From the NCBI RefSeq assembly GCF_049943335.1, contig NZ_JBNFVY010000001.1, positions 682,001-746,000 of the forward strand: DNA of 64,000 nt, read 5' to 3'. Positions 8,233-17,856 of this stretch are shown in pieces (within the stretch, counting starts at the first letter, position 1; the number at the start of each line of letters is the position of its first letter). The position numbers were made by a program, and so were the translations under genes. The stretch comes from JBNFVY01 sp049943335 (GTDB lineage: Bacteria; Pseudomonadota; Alphaproteobacteria; Rhodobacterales; Rhodobacteraceae). Below the pieces are notes generated by a model. The model searched no databases. It had not been told where the DNA came from and saw only the letters and a list, made by a program, of their open reading frames with translations.

Positions 8233-10110
8233 ATGGACATCAAAGAAACGGTCGACCTGAGTTGGGACGATTTCGACGAATTGCGCGATCCGCGCGCTGA
8301 CACCAACGATTTCGACGCCGTGGTCGAACGCGCGATTTCGCGCCGCGGGTTTCTGGGCGGGGCGCTGGCCTTTGGCTCGGGCGCGGCGGTGTTCGGTTCG
8401 GGGCTGCTTTCAGCCACGTCCGCGCATGCGCAGGCGGCAGGCTTTGGGTTCCAACCCGTTGGCATTGCGACCGACCATGACATCCACGTGCCGGACGGGT
8501 TCGACTGGGATGTGTTGGTGCGTTGGGGCGATCCGCTGTTTTCCGATGCCGCAGGGGCGTATTCGCCAGACCAGGGTGTCAGCGTTGAAAATTCGGACAA
8601 GGTGTTTGGTGAAAACACTGACGGAATGGAAATCTTTACCCACAATGGCCGCGTGCTGCTGGCCATCAATTCGGAATACGTGAACCCCAAGATCAACCTG
8701 CCAGCCGCGTCCGAAGGCGTGCCCCAGAACGCCGACCAAGTGCGCTTGTTGAAAAACATGCAAGGCGTGACGGTGATGGAAGTCGCCGATCAGGGCACTG
8801 GCTGGGAGGTGGTTCTGGACAGCCCCTACAACCGCCGTATCACGCATGAAACGCAGACGGCGATGGACGGGCCGGCGGCCGGGACGGATCTGCTGAAGAC
8901 CAACGCTGATCCATCGGGAAAGTCGCCCAAAGGCACAATGAACAACTGCGGCTCAGGCAAGACTCTCTGGGGCACCTACCTGACCTGCGAAGAAAACTTC
9001 AACGGCTATTTCGGCGCAACCGGCGCCTTTGAGGAAACAGAAGGGCTGCGCCGGTATGGCATCGGGGGCGAGGGCCGCTATGCCTATGAAAAGTTCGATC
9101 CGCGCTTTGATCTGAGCGCCGAACCGAACGAGCCGAACCGTCACGGCTGGATCACCGAGATCGACCCGACCGATCCAAACAGCACGCCGATCAAGCACAC
9201 GGCACTAGGCCGTTTCAAGCACGAGAACGCGGAAATGGTGCAGGCTGCTGACGGGCGCGTCGTGGTCTACATGGGTGACGATGAACGCGGCGAGTTCATC
9301 TATCGCTATGTGTCCAACAGCACATGGGCCGAAGGCCAGCCGAGCGATGGACTGTTGTCGGACGGCACATTGTTTGTCGCCAAATTCAACGCCGATCAGA
9401 GCGGCGAGTGGCTGGCCCTGACGCCGGAAAGCACGGGCATGTCGCTTGCGGAAATCCTGATCTTCGCGCGCATTGCCGGATCGAAAGTTGGCGCTACCAC
9501 GATGGACCGTCCTGAATGGGTAGCCTGCAACCCGCTCCGCGCCGAAGCCTATTGCGCGCTGACCAACAATAAGAACCGTGGCGTCAAACCGAACGCGGGG
9601 GGCGACGCCACGCCGGTTGGCGGCGCGAACCCGCGCGAGACGAACAAATACGGCCAAATCGTGCGTTGGCGTCCCGACGGGGGCGATCATGGTTCGGACG
9701 GGTTCACCTGGGATCTCTATGTGATGGCAGGCAACCCCGAAGTTTACGACAATGCCTATGGCGGGTCGGACAACGTCACGCCCGGCAACATGTTCAACTC
9801 GCCCGACGGGATGGCGTTTTCCAGCGACGGGTTGCTTTGGATTCAGACCGATGGCGATGACAGCAACGAAGGCGACTTTGCCGGGCAAGGCAACAACCAG
9901 ATGCTGGTCGGCAATCCGGAAACCGGCGACATCGCCCGCTTTCTGACCGCGCCGAACGGCGCCGAGGTAACCGGACTCACCTGGTCGCCTGATGGCAAGA
10001 CCGCCTTTGTCGGCATCCAGCACCCCGGCGGATCGTGGCCCGATGGCGTTGGCAAGCCGCGCAGTTCGGTGATCGCAATTTGGCGCACGGATGGCGCGGT
10101 GTTCGGCTGA
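8233..10110 (+). CDS. phoX: PhoX-family alkaline phosphatase (Tat-exported)
   Basis: The 625-residue protein starts at the ATG at 8233 behind AGAGGA. A twin-arginine signal is plain: SRRGFLGG at 36-43, a hydrophobic stretch, and an AHA-Q cleavage site near 66. The mature part is a PhoX (DUF839) propeller with typical stretches such as PDGFDWDVLVRWGDPLF, HNGRVLLAINSEYVNP, NNCGSGKTLWGTYLTCEENFNG (here in pieces) and NMFNSPDGMAF. PhoX enzymes are Ca2+/Fe-dependent phosphomonoesterases and -diesterases that release phosphate in the periplasm, and they are common in marine bacteria. The PHO box upstream predicts PhoB control. Confidence 0.93.
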   Translation: MDIKETVDLSWDDFDELRDPRADTNDFDAVVERAISRRGFLGGALAFGSGAAVFGSGLLSATSAHAQAAGFGFQPVGIATDHDIHVPDGFDWDVLVRWGDPLFSDAAGAYSPDQGVSVENSDKVFGENTDGMEIFTHNGRVLLAINSEYVNPKINLPAASEGVPQNADQVRLLKNMQGVTVMEVADQGTGWEVVLDSPYNRRITHETQTAMDGPAAGTDLLKTNADPSGKSPKGTMNNCGSGKTLWGTYLTCEENFNGYFGATGAFEETEGLRRYGIGGEGRYAYEKFDPRFDLSAEPNEPNRHGWITEIDPTDPNSTPIKHTALGRFKHENAEMVQAADGRVVVYMGDDERGEFIYRYVSNSTWAEGQPSDGLLSDGTLFVAKFNADQSGEWLALTPESTGMSLAEILIFARIAGSKVGATTMDRPEWVACNPLRAEAYCALTNNKNRGVKPNAGGDATPVGGANPRETNKYGQIVRWRPDGGDHGSDGFTWDLYVMAGNPEVYDNAYGGSDNVTPGNMFNSPDGMAFSSDGLLWIQTDGDDSNEGDFAGQGNNQMLVGNPETGDIARFLTAPNGAEVTGLTWSPDGKTAFVGIQHPGGSWPDGVGKPRSSVIAIWRTDGAVFG

Positions 10111-10132
10111 GCCGGTTGGAAACTGAATACGT

Positions 10133-10156
10133 GGGGCGCCGGAAAACCGGTGCCCC
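10133..10156 (+). terminator. Stem-loop after phoX
   Basis: A 10-base-pair stem (10133-10142 with 10147-10156, one G-T wobble) closes an AAAA loop 22 bases after the phoX stop. There is no T-run on the plus strand, so it may be an intrinsic terminator of weak form or an mRNA 3' stabiliser. Confidence 0.5.
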
Positions 10157-10248
10157 CGCCCTAGCACTTCGATCCATTCGAACCCGGTGGGCTTTGTCAG
10201 ACCGTCCAGGAAGCGGGCATTCTTGCATGAACGAAGGTCAGGTATGTA

Positions 10249-10809
10249 TCAGCCCAGTTCCGAGGCCGGGATGATGGGAAAAAACACACCCTGCGAAGTG
10301 ACGCCGAACCAGTCGATCCCTTCATGCGTGCGTGTTTCACCGATGTCGACCAGGCGGTAAAAGCTCTTGCGATCGATCAGCGCTTCGAGGTTTCGGCGAA
10401 TGGTCACGTAGGGCGCAGGTTCACCCGTGTCGGGATCACGGACCACGCGAATCGGGTGATCGGGGCCGGCGGTGGCGCTATCGCCCAGATTGGTGTGAAA
10501 GGTCAGCGCGTCGCCGTCCTTTGTGAAATCCACAGCCACGAAGGGGGCGTCCTCGACCTGGATCCCGACCTTTTCGACGGGGGTCACCAGGAAATACTTG
10601 TCGCCTTCACGCTTCAGAATGGTTGAGAACAGCCGCACCAGTGCAGGCCGGCCGATGGGGGTGCCCAGATAAAACCACGTCCCGTCGCGGGCGATGCGCA
10701 TGTCCAGATCGCCGCAGAATTCGGGATCCCATTTGTCTACAGGGGGAAGCTGGCCATGTTTGGCGGCTTGGCGGGCGGCGGCGGCGATATTGTCGGCGGA
10801 TAAGGTCAC
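10249..10809 (-). CDS. DUF1285 domain protein
   Basis: The 186-residue protein matches the DUF1285 family over its whole length (PPVDKWDPEFCGDLDMRIARDGTW; GRPALVRLFSTILKREGDKYFLVTPVEK; TIRRNLEALIDRKSFYRLVD). The fold is known structurally in the family but the function is not. The start is a GTG at 10807-10809 with AGGA upstream. It is divergent from the MoxR operon, an arrangement that is common in related bacteria and hints at a shared regulatory region. Confidence 0.88.
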   Translation of the reverse strand: MTLSADNIAAAARQAAKHGQLPPVDKWDPEFCGDLDMRIARDGTWFYLGTPIGRPALVRLFSTILKREGDKYFLVTPVEKVGIQVEDAPFVAVDFTKDGDALTFHTNLGDSATAGPDHPIRVVRDPDTGEPAPYVTIRRNLEALIDRKSFYRLVDIGETRTHEGIDWFGVTSQGVFFPIIPASELG

Positions 10810-10900
10810 AATCTTTTGTCCTGTTTAGCCTTTTGTCATTTGAGATCGGATCGTTCCTCGTCTCTAATAGCCTATATAGGGCGATCAAGGAGGCGATGCC

Positions 10901-11908
10901 ATGTCCGAGACCGAACAGCTTGTAGCCGAGATCGAGGCTTTGGGCGCCAAACTGGCCGAGGCCAAGGAATCGATCACCAAGCGATTCATCGGTCAGGAAA
11001 AGGTCGTGAACCTTGTCCTGTCCTCGATGCTGTGCGGCGGGCATGCGCTGTTGATCGGTCTGCCCGGGCTGGGAAAGACGCGTTTGGTTGATACGTTAAG
11101 CACGGTGATGGGGCTGGACGGGTCGCGCGTACAATTCACGCCCGATCTGATGCCGGCTGACATTCTGGGCTCGGAAGTTCTGGAAAAAGCCAAGGACGGA
11201 ACCCGGAATTTTCGGTTCATCGAAGGGCCGATCTTTTGCCAGCTCTTGATGGCTGATGAAATTAACCGTGCCAGCCCACGCACCCAGTCTGCGCTGTTGC
11301 AGGCGATGCAAGAGAAATCCGTCACCGTCGGCGGGCAGGCGCATGCGCTGGCCGCGCCGTTTCACGTGTTGGCCACGCAAAACCCGATCGAACAAGAGGG
11401 CACCTACCCGTTGCCCGAGGCGCAGCTTGACCGGTTCCTTGTTCAGATCGACGTGGAATATCCAGATAGAGAAACCGAGCGCGATATCCTTCTGGCTACC
11501 ACTGGCATCGACGAAGAAGAGGCCCATGCCGTCTTTACGGCGGGCGAATTGATCGCGGCGCAACGCCTGTTGCGGCGGATGCCGGTTGGCGAAAGCGTGA
11601 TTGATGTCATCTTGGATATCGTGCGGGCTTTCCGTCCCGGCGAAGCCGAAGCCTCTGAACAGGTGCGCAACTCGGTCAGTTGGGGGCCCGGGCCGCGGGC
11701 GGCGCAGGCGCTCATGCTGCTGGTGCGCGCACGGGCGCTGTTGGACGGACGGCTGGCGCCGGGTGTCGATGACGTGGTTGCCATGGCCCGCCCGGCGCTG
11801 ACCCACCGCATGGCGCTGACCTTCGCGGCGCGCGCGCGGGGGGAAAGCCTGGGGCAGTTGATCGACGACACCATAACGACCCTGATCCGGGCCGAGGCCG
11901 CCGCGTGA
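10901..11908 (+). CDS. MoxR-family AAA+ ATPase
   Basis: The 335-residue protein carries Walker A GLPGLGKT (53-60), Walker B LLMADE (115-120), a sensor-1 region in HVLATQNPIEQEGTYPLPEAQLDRF and the AAA_3/AAA_lid_2 layout. MoxR ATPases act as chaperones that mature or activate partner complexes, normally with DUF58 and VWA proteins encoded next door, as here. The ribosome site AAGGAGG is strong. The stop overlaps the GTG start of the next gene by 4 bases, so translation is coupled. Confidence 0.94.
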   Translation: MSETEQLVAEIEALGAKLAEAKESITKRFIGQEKVVNLVLSSMLCGGHALLIGLPGLGKTRLVDTLSTVMGLDGSRVQFTPDLMPADILGSEVLEKAKDGTRNFRFIEGPIFCQLLMADEINRASPRTQSALLQAMQEKSVTVGGQAHALAAPFHVLATQNPIEQEGTYPLPEAQLDRFLVQIDVEYPDRETERDILLATTGIDEEEAHAVFTAGELIAAQRLLRRMPVGESVIDVILDIVRAFRPGEAEASEQVRNSVSWGPGPRAAQALMLLVRARALLDGRLAPGVDDVVAMARPALTHRMALTFAARARGESLGQLIDDTITTLIRAEAAA

Positions 11909-12795
11909 GTCAGCCCCCCCCCAACGTCGCTTATGCTAGGCTGCGCGCCGAAGCGCAGTTGTTGGGTGCCCCGCTGCCGCCGCTTTTGGCTGATGCAGAA
12001 CATCTGGCCCAGACGGTCCTGCTGGGCGCGCATGGGCGGCGACGTGCAGGCATGGGCGACGAATTCTGGCAATATCGTTCGGCCGAAGTCGGCGACAGCG
12101 CCAGAATGATCGACTGGCGCCGGTCGGCCCGGTCAGACGAAAACTACGTGCGGGAAAAGGAATGGCAGGGCGCGCAATCTGTGCTGATGTGGGTGGACCG
12201 GTCGGCATCGATGCGGTTCAGCTCGCTCAAGTCGGGGGTGAGCAAGGCTGATCGCACGGCCCTATTGGCAATGGCCATGGCGGTTCTGCTCATGCGGGCG
12301 GGCGAACGTGTGGCGCTGGCCTCGCTGGGGACACCGCCGCGAATTGGCAACCTGCAACTCTTGCGGATCAGCCAAGGTCTGACCGACCCGGCGGACGAAG
12401 ATTATGGCGTGCCGGAAATCCGCGGGATGTTGCCCCATTCGCGCGCGCTCTTCGTGTCGGATTTCATGGGGGATATCGATGCACTGGCCGGGCAACTGAC
12501 CAAGGCTGCGGACCGCGGCGTCAAGGGCGCCATCCTGCAGGTGCTGGATCCGGCCGAAGAGGCGTTTCCCTATGACGGTCGCACCGTCTTTGAAAGCATG
12601 GGCGGAACGGTGCGTCATGAAACGCTCAAGGCGGCCGATTTGCGGGGCCGCTACATCGAGCGGTTGGCCGAGCGAAAGGACCGCTTGTCGGGCTTGGCGC
12701 GCAGCACCGGCTGGCGGTTCGAAACGCATCATACAGACGCATCGGCGCAATCGGCGCTGCTTTGGCTCTATGGCGCGCTCGAGCAGGTACGCTGA
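11905..12795 (+). CDS. DUF58 domain protein (VWA-like, MoxR partner)
   Basis: The 296-residue protein has the DUF58 signature in pieces IDWRRSARSDENYVREKEW and SVLMWVDRSASM, the latter a partly preserved MIDAS-type DxSxS. It starts with GTG at 11905 (GTGA overlap with the MoxR stop) and its own stop shares one base with the next start (TGATG). DUF58 proteins with MoxR ATPases form widespread systems linked to envelope stability and stress. Cytosolic: no signal peptide or membrane helix is evident. Confidence 0.9.
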   Translation: MSQPPPNVAYARLRAEAQLLGAPLPPLLADAEHLAQTVLLGAHGRRRAGMGDEFWQYRSAEVGDSARMIDWRRSARSDENYVREKEWQGAQSVLMWVDRSASMRFSSLKSGVSKADRTALLAMAMAVLLMRAGERVALASLGTPPRIGNLQLLRISQGLTDPADEDYGVPEIRGMLPHSRALFVSDFMGDIDALAGQLTKAADRGVKGAILQVLDPAEEAFPYDGRTVFESMGGTVRHETLKAADLRGRYIERLAERKDRLSGLARSTGWRFETHHTDASAQSALLWLYGALEQVR

Positions 12796-15569
12796 TGTGG
12801 GTTCTTGGTCCCATAGGGTTCACGTCGCCCTGGCTTTTGCTGGGGCTGATCGTGCTGCCCGTCCTTTGGTTGATCCTGCGCGCCGTGCCGCCCGCCCCGA
12901 TCCGGCGCCGGTTTCCCGGTGTGGCGCTCTTGGTGGGGCTGAGCGACGATGAAACGCAAACCGACAAGACGCCATGGTGGCTGCTCTTGCTGCGTATGCT
13001 TGCGGTGGCGTCGATCATCCTTGCCTTTGCCGGTCCGGTGCTGAATCCCGACACCTCGCCAGGCGTTGACGACGGCCCGCTTCTGATCCTGACCGACGGA
13101 TCATGGGCCGATGCACGCGATTGGCGCGCACGGACGGAACGCATGTCCGGTGCCCTGTCAGAGGCCGGGCGCGCAGGCCGCCCCGTGGCTGTGGTTGCCC
13201 TGACCGACTTGCCGGTGGGCGCGGTGGGAAACGTGCCGTTTCTGGCTGCCAATGCTTGGGCCGCGCGGTTGCCGTCGATCCAGCCCGCGCCCTATGATCC
13301 CGATCCCGCCCAGGTTGCGCAGTGGGGGGCGGCCCTGGAAGGGGACTTCGATACGTTCTGGGTGTCGTCGGGGCTGGATGCGCCTTGGCGGGCGGACTTG
13401 TTGGCGTCGCTGGAAGCGCGCGGCAAAGTGCGGGTTTTTGAAAGCCCGCGCGCACTTCGCGCCCTGCGTTCGCCCAGCTACAGTGACGGGGTGTTGCAAG
13501 TCACTGCACTGCGCGCGCAAACCGATGGGCCGGGCCAGGCCGTGGTCCGTGCCGTTGGGCCGGACCCTGCGGGGGTCGAACGGGAACTGGCGCGCGCAAC
13601 TGCCGAATTTGCGGCGGGCGAAGGCACAGCCACCGTTGCCTTGTCGCTGCCGCCGGAACTGCGCAACCGGGTGTCTCGCTTTGAGATCGAAGGCGCGCGG
13701 AGCGCCGGGGCCGTGGCGCTGACCGACGACGCGCTTCAACGGCGCGAGGTCGCGTTGATTTCGGGCGGGAACACGCGCGAGGGTCTCGAACTGCTCGACC
13801 AAATGCACTATTTGCGCCAAGCGCTCGAGCCGACAGCAGACCTGATCGAAGGCGCGCTGTCCGACATCATCTTGGCCAATCCCGACGTGATCGTTTTTGC
13901 AGATGTTGCCCGGCTGCCAGAGGTCACTGAAACTGCCCTGCTGGAGTGGATAAACAAAGGCGGGCTACTGGTGCGGTTCGCGGGCCCCCGTCTTGCAGCG
14001 TCGGATGTCAGCCGCGAAATGGACGATCCGTTGATGCCGGTGCGCCTGCGGGCGGGCGGGCGCAGTGTCGGTGGCGCAATGAGCTGGGGCGAGCCCAAGC
14101 AATTGCAGGCGTTTGCCGAGAGTTCGCCGTTTTATGGGCTGGCAATCCCGCCTGACGTGACCGTGAACGCGCAGGTCATGGCCCAGCCGGGGCCAGATCT
14201 TTCAGAGCGGGTGATTGCCAGCTTGTCCGACGGCACCCCTTTGGTCACGCGCAAGTCGCAAGGCGAAGGGCAGATCGTACTTTTCCATGTTGCGGCGAAT
14301 GTTGAATGGTCCAGCCTGCCGCTGTCTGGGCTTTTTGTGCAGATGCTTGAACGGTTGGCCGTGTCGTCCTTTCCGGCGGCGCAGGATCCCGCCGATCTGG
14401 CCGGGCAGACTTTCACCCCATCACAGGTGCTGGACGGGTTCGGCACTTTGCGCGATGCGGGCGATATGCCTGGGGTGCCGGGGGAAGAGCTTGCGACGGG
14501 CGCCCGGCCCGGGCCGGGCCTGCCGCCGGGTCTTTACGCCGGAGACGAGAGGCGCCTTGCCCTGAACGTGATCGGCCCCGATCGCGAGATTTCAGCAACC
14601 CGCTGGCCTGCACGGATCACCGTCGAAGGGTTGGGGATTGCGCGCGAAGCGGCGCTCAAGCCGTGGCTGATCCTTTTGGCGATGGCGCTTTTGGCGGTTG
14701 ATATGGTCAGCTCGCTTGTGGTGAGCGGTCGGCTGTCCAGGGCGCGGGCCACCGTGATGGCCGCCGTGCTGGGCGCGACCATGTCGCTGGCGCCGCATCA
14801 GGCCCCGGCACAAGACGACAGCGCTGCCATCGCCGCCACGTCCGAGGTCGTGTTGGCCCATGTCGTGACGGGCGATGCGCAGTTGGATACCTTGGCCCGG
14901 CAAGGGCTTTTCGGCTTGTCGCGAACCTTGTTCCAACGCACCACGATTGAGCCGGCAGCGCCCATTGCGGTCAATCTGGAAACTGACGAACTGGCGTTTT
15001 TTCCGTTTCTTTACTGGCCGGTGTCCGAAACCCAGCCGCTGCCGTCGGACGCAGCCTATGTCAAGCTGAACCGCTACCTGCGGTCCGGCGGGATGATCTT
15101 GTTCGACACGCGCGATTCGAACACAGCCTATTCGGGCACCTCGCCGGCCGGGCGGCGGCTGCAACAGTTGGCCCTGCCGCTGGATATTCCGCCGCTGGAA
15201 CCGATTCCGGACGATCACGTGCTGACGCGCACGTTCTACCTGCTGCAGGATTTCCCAGGGCGTTACACCGCGCGCCAGGTCTGGGTTGAAGCTGCGCCGG
15301 CGGATGCCAAGCAAGTCGATGGCATGCCGTTCCGCAATCTCAACGACAACGTGACACCGGTGGTTATCGGCGGCAACGATTGGGCCGGGGCTTGGGCGCA
15401 GACCGATCAGGGTCTGCCGGTTCTGCCCGTCGGGCGCGGGTTCGCAGGCGAGCGTCAGCGTGAACTGGCCTACCGGTTCGGGGTCAACCTGATCATGCAT
15501 GTGCTGACCGGCAACTATAAATCCGACCAGGTGCATGTGCCTGCGCTTCTGGACAGGTTGGGCCAATGA
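12795..15569 (+). CDS. BatA-like membrane protein with C-terminal DUF4159
   Basis: The 924-residue protein starts at the ATG at 12795, overlapping the DUF58 stop. The N-terminus FTSPWLLLGLIVLPVLWLILRAVPP, read in two parts around residue 20, is the first helix of the BatA/aerotolerance N-terminal domain. A second helix (LLLLRMLAVASIILAFAGP) follows near 56-74. A further pair of hydrophobic stretches near 620-660 precedes the DUF4159 domain (FPFLYWPVSETQPLP; GGMILFDTRD; LPLDIPPLEPIPDDHVLTRTFYLL in parts). The middle resembles a VWA or amidotransferase-like periplasmic module. Function is inferred from the MoxR operon: an inner-membrane partner of the ATPase. Confidence 0.85.
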   Translation: MWVLGPIGFTSPWLLLGLIVLPVLWLILRAVPPAPIRRRFPGVALLVGLSDDETQTDKTPWWLLLLRMLAVASIILAFAGPVLNPDTSPGVDDGPLLILTDGSWADARDWRARTERMSGALSEAGRAGRPVAVVALTDLPVGAVGNVPFLAANAWAARLPSIQPAPYDPDPAQVAQWGAALEGDFDTFWVSSGLDAPWRADLLASLEARGKVRVFESPRALRALRSPSYSDGVLQVTALRAQTDGPGQAVVRAVGPDPAGVERELARATAEFAAGEGTATVALSLPPELRNRVSRFEIEGARSAGAVALTDDALQRREVALISGGNTREGLELLDQMHYLRQALEPTADLIEGALSDIILANPDVIVFADVARLPEVTETALLEWINKGGLLVRFAGPRLAASDVSREMDDPLMPVRLRAGGRSVGGAMSWGEPKQLQAFAESSPFYGLAIPPDVTVNAQVMAQPGPDLSERVIASLSDGTPLVTRKSQGEGQIVLFHVAANVEWSSLPLSGLFVQMLERLAVSSFPAAQDPADLAGQTFTPSQVLDGFGTLRDAGDMPGVPGEELATGARPGPGLPPGLYAGDERRLALNVIGPDREISATRWPARITVEGLGIAREAALKPWLILLAMALLAVDMVSSLVVSGRLSRARATVMAAVLGATMSLAPHQAPAQDDSAAIAATSEVVLAHVVTGDAQLDTLARQGLFGLSRTLFQRTTIEPAAPIAVNLETDELAFFPFLYWPVSETQPLPSDAAYVKLNRYLRSGGMILFDTRDSNTAYSGTSPAGRRLQQLALPLDIPPLEPIPDDHVLTRTFYLLQDFPGRYTARQVWVEAAPADAKQVDGMPFRNLNDNVTPVVIGGNDWAGAWAQTDQGLPVLPVGRGFAGERQRELAYRFGVNLIMHVLTGNYKSDQVHVPALLDRLGQ

Positions 15570-17635
15570 ACGGCGTTGTGTTCGATCCGTATTTCGTATG
15601 GCCGGTGATTGGCGCGGTCGCCGCGTTTGCGGCAGTGGTTGTGGGTGTGGCCATGTGGCGCGGGCTGCCCGGGTGGTGGCTGCGCGCTCTGTCGGCCATA
15701 GTTTTGATCGCGGCGCTGGCCAACCCGTCGGTGCAGAACGAAGAGCGCGCGGCGCTCAGCGATATCGTGGTGCTGGTTGTGGATGAAAGCGCATCGCAAG
15801 CCCTTTCGGACCGCCCGGATCAGATCGCCCAGAGCATTGCACGCATCGAAACAGAAATCGCCCAATTGCCGAACACAGAATTGGCAACGGTCACCTTGGG
15901 TGACGGCGAAGACAACGCGGGATCTCTGGTCATGGGCGCCTTGGCACAAGCCATGGCCGAGCAGCCCCGCGCCCGTCTGGCCGGCGCGATCCTGCTGACT
16001 GACGGTCAGGTGCATGACATCAAGGCTGCGCCCGACCTGCCCGCGCCGCTACACGTGCTGCTCACCGGACGACAGGGCGATTGGGATCGGCGGCTGATCG
16101 TCAAGAACGCGCCAGCCTACGCCATTCTGGACGAAGAGGTCACGTTGGTCCTGCGACTGGAAGATCAGGGCGACGTTCCAGCCAGCCAAACCGGCACTGC
16201 GCAGCTGAGCATTGCCATCGATGGCGGCGCGCCGGGCACTTACACCGTGCCGGTGGGCCGCGCTGTCGAGGTGCCAATCACCGTCCCTCATGGCGGGATG
16301 AACGTGCTGCAGTTTTCAACCCCGATGATCGAGGGCGAGCTGACCGACCGCAACAATAGCGCCGTTGTGCAGATCAACGGGGTGCGCGACCGGTTGCGCG
16401 TACTCTTGGTTTCCGGCGAGCCGCACCCGGGCGAGCGCACATGGCGCAACTTGCTGAAATCCGACAGCTCGGTTGATCTTGTCCATTTCACCATCCTGCG
16501 CCCGCCGGACAAACAAGATGGCGTGCCAGTGTCCGAGCTGAGCCTTATTGCGTTTCCCACCCGCGAGTTGTTCATGGACAAGATCGACGAATTCGATCTG
16601 ATTATTTTTGATCGCTACAAGCGACGCGGAATTTTGCCATCGCTGTACCTGGACAACGTGCGCCAGTATGTCGAAGCGGGTGGGGCGGTATTGGTCGCAG
16701 CGGGGCCGGACTTTGCCACGGCAGACAGCCTCTATCGCTCGCCCTTGGGGCCAATTCTGCCGGGCGCCCCGACCAGCCGCGTGCTGGAAAGTGGCTTTCG
16801 CCCGCAGATCACCGATTTGGGCGCGCGCCACCCGGTCACCGCCGGGCTGGACAGTTTCGCCGCGCAGGCCACCCCCGACGCCGAAGGGCCCGCATGGGGG
16901 CGCTGGTTCCGCCTGATCGGCGTCACGGAAACGGCGGGACAGACCGTGATGAGCGGCGATGATCGCCCACTATTGTTGCTCGACCGGGTAGGCCAGGGGC
17001 GGATCGCACTTCTGGCCTCGGATCATGCATGGCTGTGGTCGCGCGGTTTCGAAGGGGGCGGCCCGCAGCTTGAACTGCTACGGCGGCTGGCCCATTGGAT
17101 GATGAAAGAGCCCGAGTTGGAAGAAGAAGCGCTGGTTGCAACCGCCACGGGGCAGTCTATGACGATCACCCGGCGCAGCCTGTCCGCGGCCGTAGGCGAT
17201 GTGCAAATTACCGGCCCCGACGGCACCGAAACGACCTTGTCGATGCAACAGGTTGCGCCGGGACGTTTCGAAACGACATTCGAAGCCCCCGAAATAGGCC
17301 TTTACCGACTGTCGAATGGTGACAAGGACGCGGTGATCGCCCTTGGACCGTCCGCGCCCAAGGAATTTGACCAGACAGTCGCGTCGAGCGCAGTGCTAGA
17401 GCCTTTGGTTGATCTCACCAATGGCGGAATTCGCGCGGTCGAGGACGGTGTGCCAGATGTGCGGACAGTGCGCGCAGGGCGCCCCGCAGCAGGGCGTGGC
17501 TGGATCGGGATCACCCCGCGCGATGCCTACACGATCGAAGAAATCCGCATTTTCCCGCTGTTGCCCGCGTGGCTTTGGGTGTCTGTTGCGGCGCTCTTGG
17601 CAGTTGGCGCTTGGCTGCGCGAAGGGCGGAACTAG
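15566..17635 (+). CDS. Membrane protein with glutamine-amidotransferase-like domain
   Basis: The 689-residue protein has two N-terminal helices (about 10-30 and 37-55), a VWA-like region (DIVVLVVDESASQ), and a PF07090-like amidotransferase-fold region (FDLIIFDRYKRRGILPSLYLDNV; GGAVLVAAGPDFA; PLGPILPG). A final helix lies near the C-terminus (LLPAWLWVSVAALLAVGAWL). It overlaps the previous gene by 4 bases (ATGA). No catalytic Cys is seen in the amidotransferase-like region, so it is likely a structural or sensing domain rather than an enzyme. It is the last gene of the MoxR operon. Confidence 0.8.
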   Translation: MNGVVFDPYFVWPVIGAVAAFAAVVVGVAMWRGLPGWWLRALSAIVLIAALANPSVQNEERAALSDIVVLVVDESASQALSDRPDQIAQSIARIETEIAQLPNTELATVTLGDGEDNAGSLVMGALAQAMAEQPRARLAGAILLTDGQVHDIKAAPDLPAPLHVLLTGRQGDWDRRLIVKNAPAYAILDEEVTLVLRLEDQGDVPASQTGTAQLSIAIDGGAPGTYTVPVGRAVEVPITVPHGGMNVLQFSTPMIEGELTDRNNSAVVQINGVRDRLRVLLVSGEPHPGERTWRNLLKSDSSVDLVHFTILRPPDKQDGVPVSELSLIAFPTRELFMDKIDEFDLIIFDRYKRRGILPSLYLDNVRQYVEAGGAVLVAAGPDFATADSLYRSPLGPILPGAPTSRVLESGFRPQITDLGARHPVTAGLDSFAAQATPDAEGPAWGRWFRLIGVTETAGQTVMSGDDRPLLLLDRVGQGRIALLASDHAWLWSRGFEGGGPQLELLRRLAHWMMKEPELEEEALVATATGQSMTITRRSLSAAVGDVQITGPDGTETTLSMQQVAPGRFETTFEAPEIGLYRLSNGDKDAVIALGPSAPKEFDQTVASSAVLEPLVDLTNGGIRAVEDGVPDVRTVRAGRPAAGRGWIGITPRDAYTIEEIRIFPLLPAWLWVSVAALLAVGAWLREGRN

Positions 17636-17673
17636 CGCGGCAGGTGGATGGGCGCACCAGCCGCGCGCCACCC

Positions 17674-17856
17674 ATGGATCAAGCTGCGCGCGCAACCCAG
17701 CACCCGGGAAACACCATCTGGAATGGTTGGATTGCCGTGCCGCCGGGTCAAGGCCCCCGCGTTCAAGGGCAGTTGGGCCAAGACCGGTTCCAATACGGGG
17801 ACATCGCCATGGATAGCAGAGCGGCCAAGCCTACAGGAAACAAGACCGCGACTTGA
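17674..17856 (+). CDS. Possible 60-residue hypothetical protein
   Basis: A short frame begins MDQAARATQHPGNTIWNG and ends in TGA at 17854-17856. Codon third positions are GC-rich like its neighbours, and the peptide looks protein-like, but there is no ribosome site and no family I recognise. It abuts the convergent DUF599 gene with no space. It may be a small gene or a decayed fragment. Confidence 0.22.
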   Translation: MDQAARATQHPGNTIWNGWIAVPPGQGPRVQGQLGQDRFQYGDIAMDSRAAKPTGNKTAT

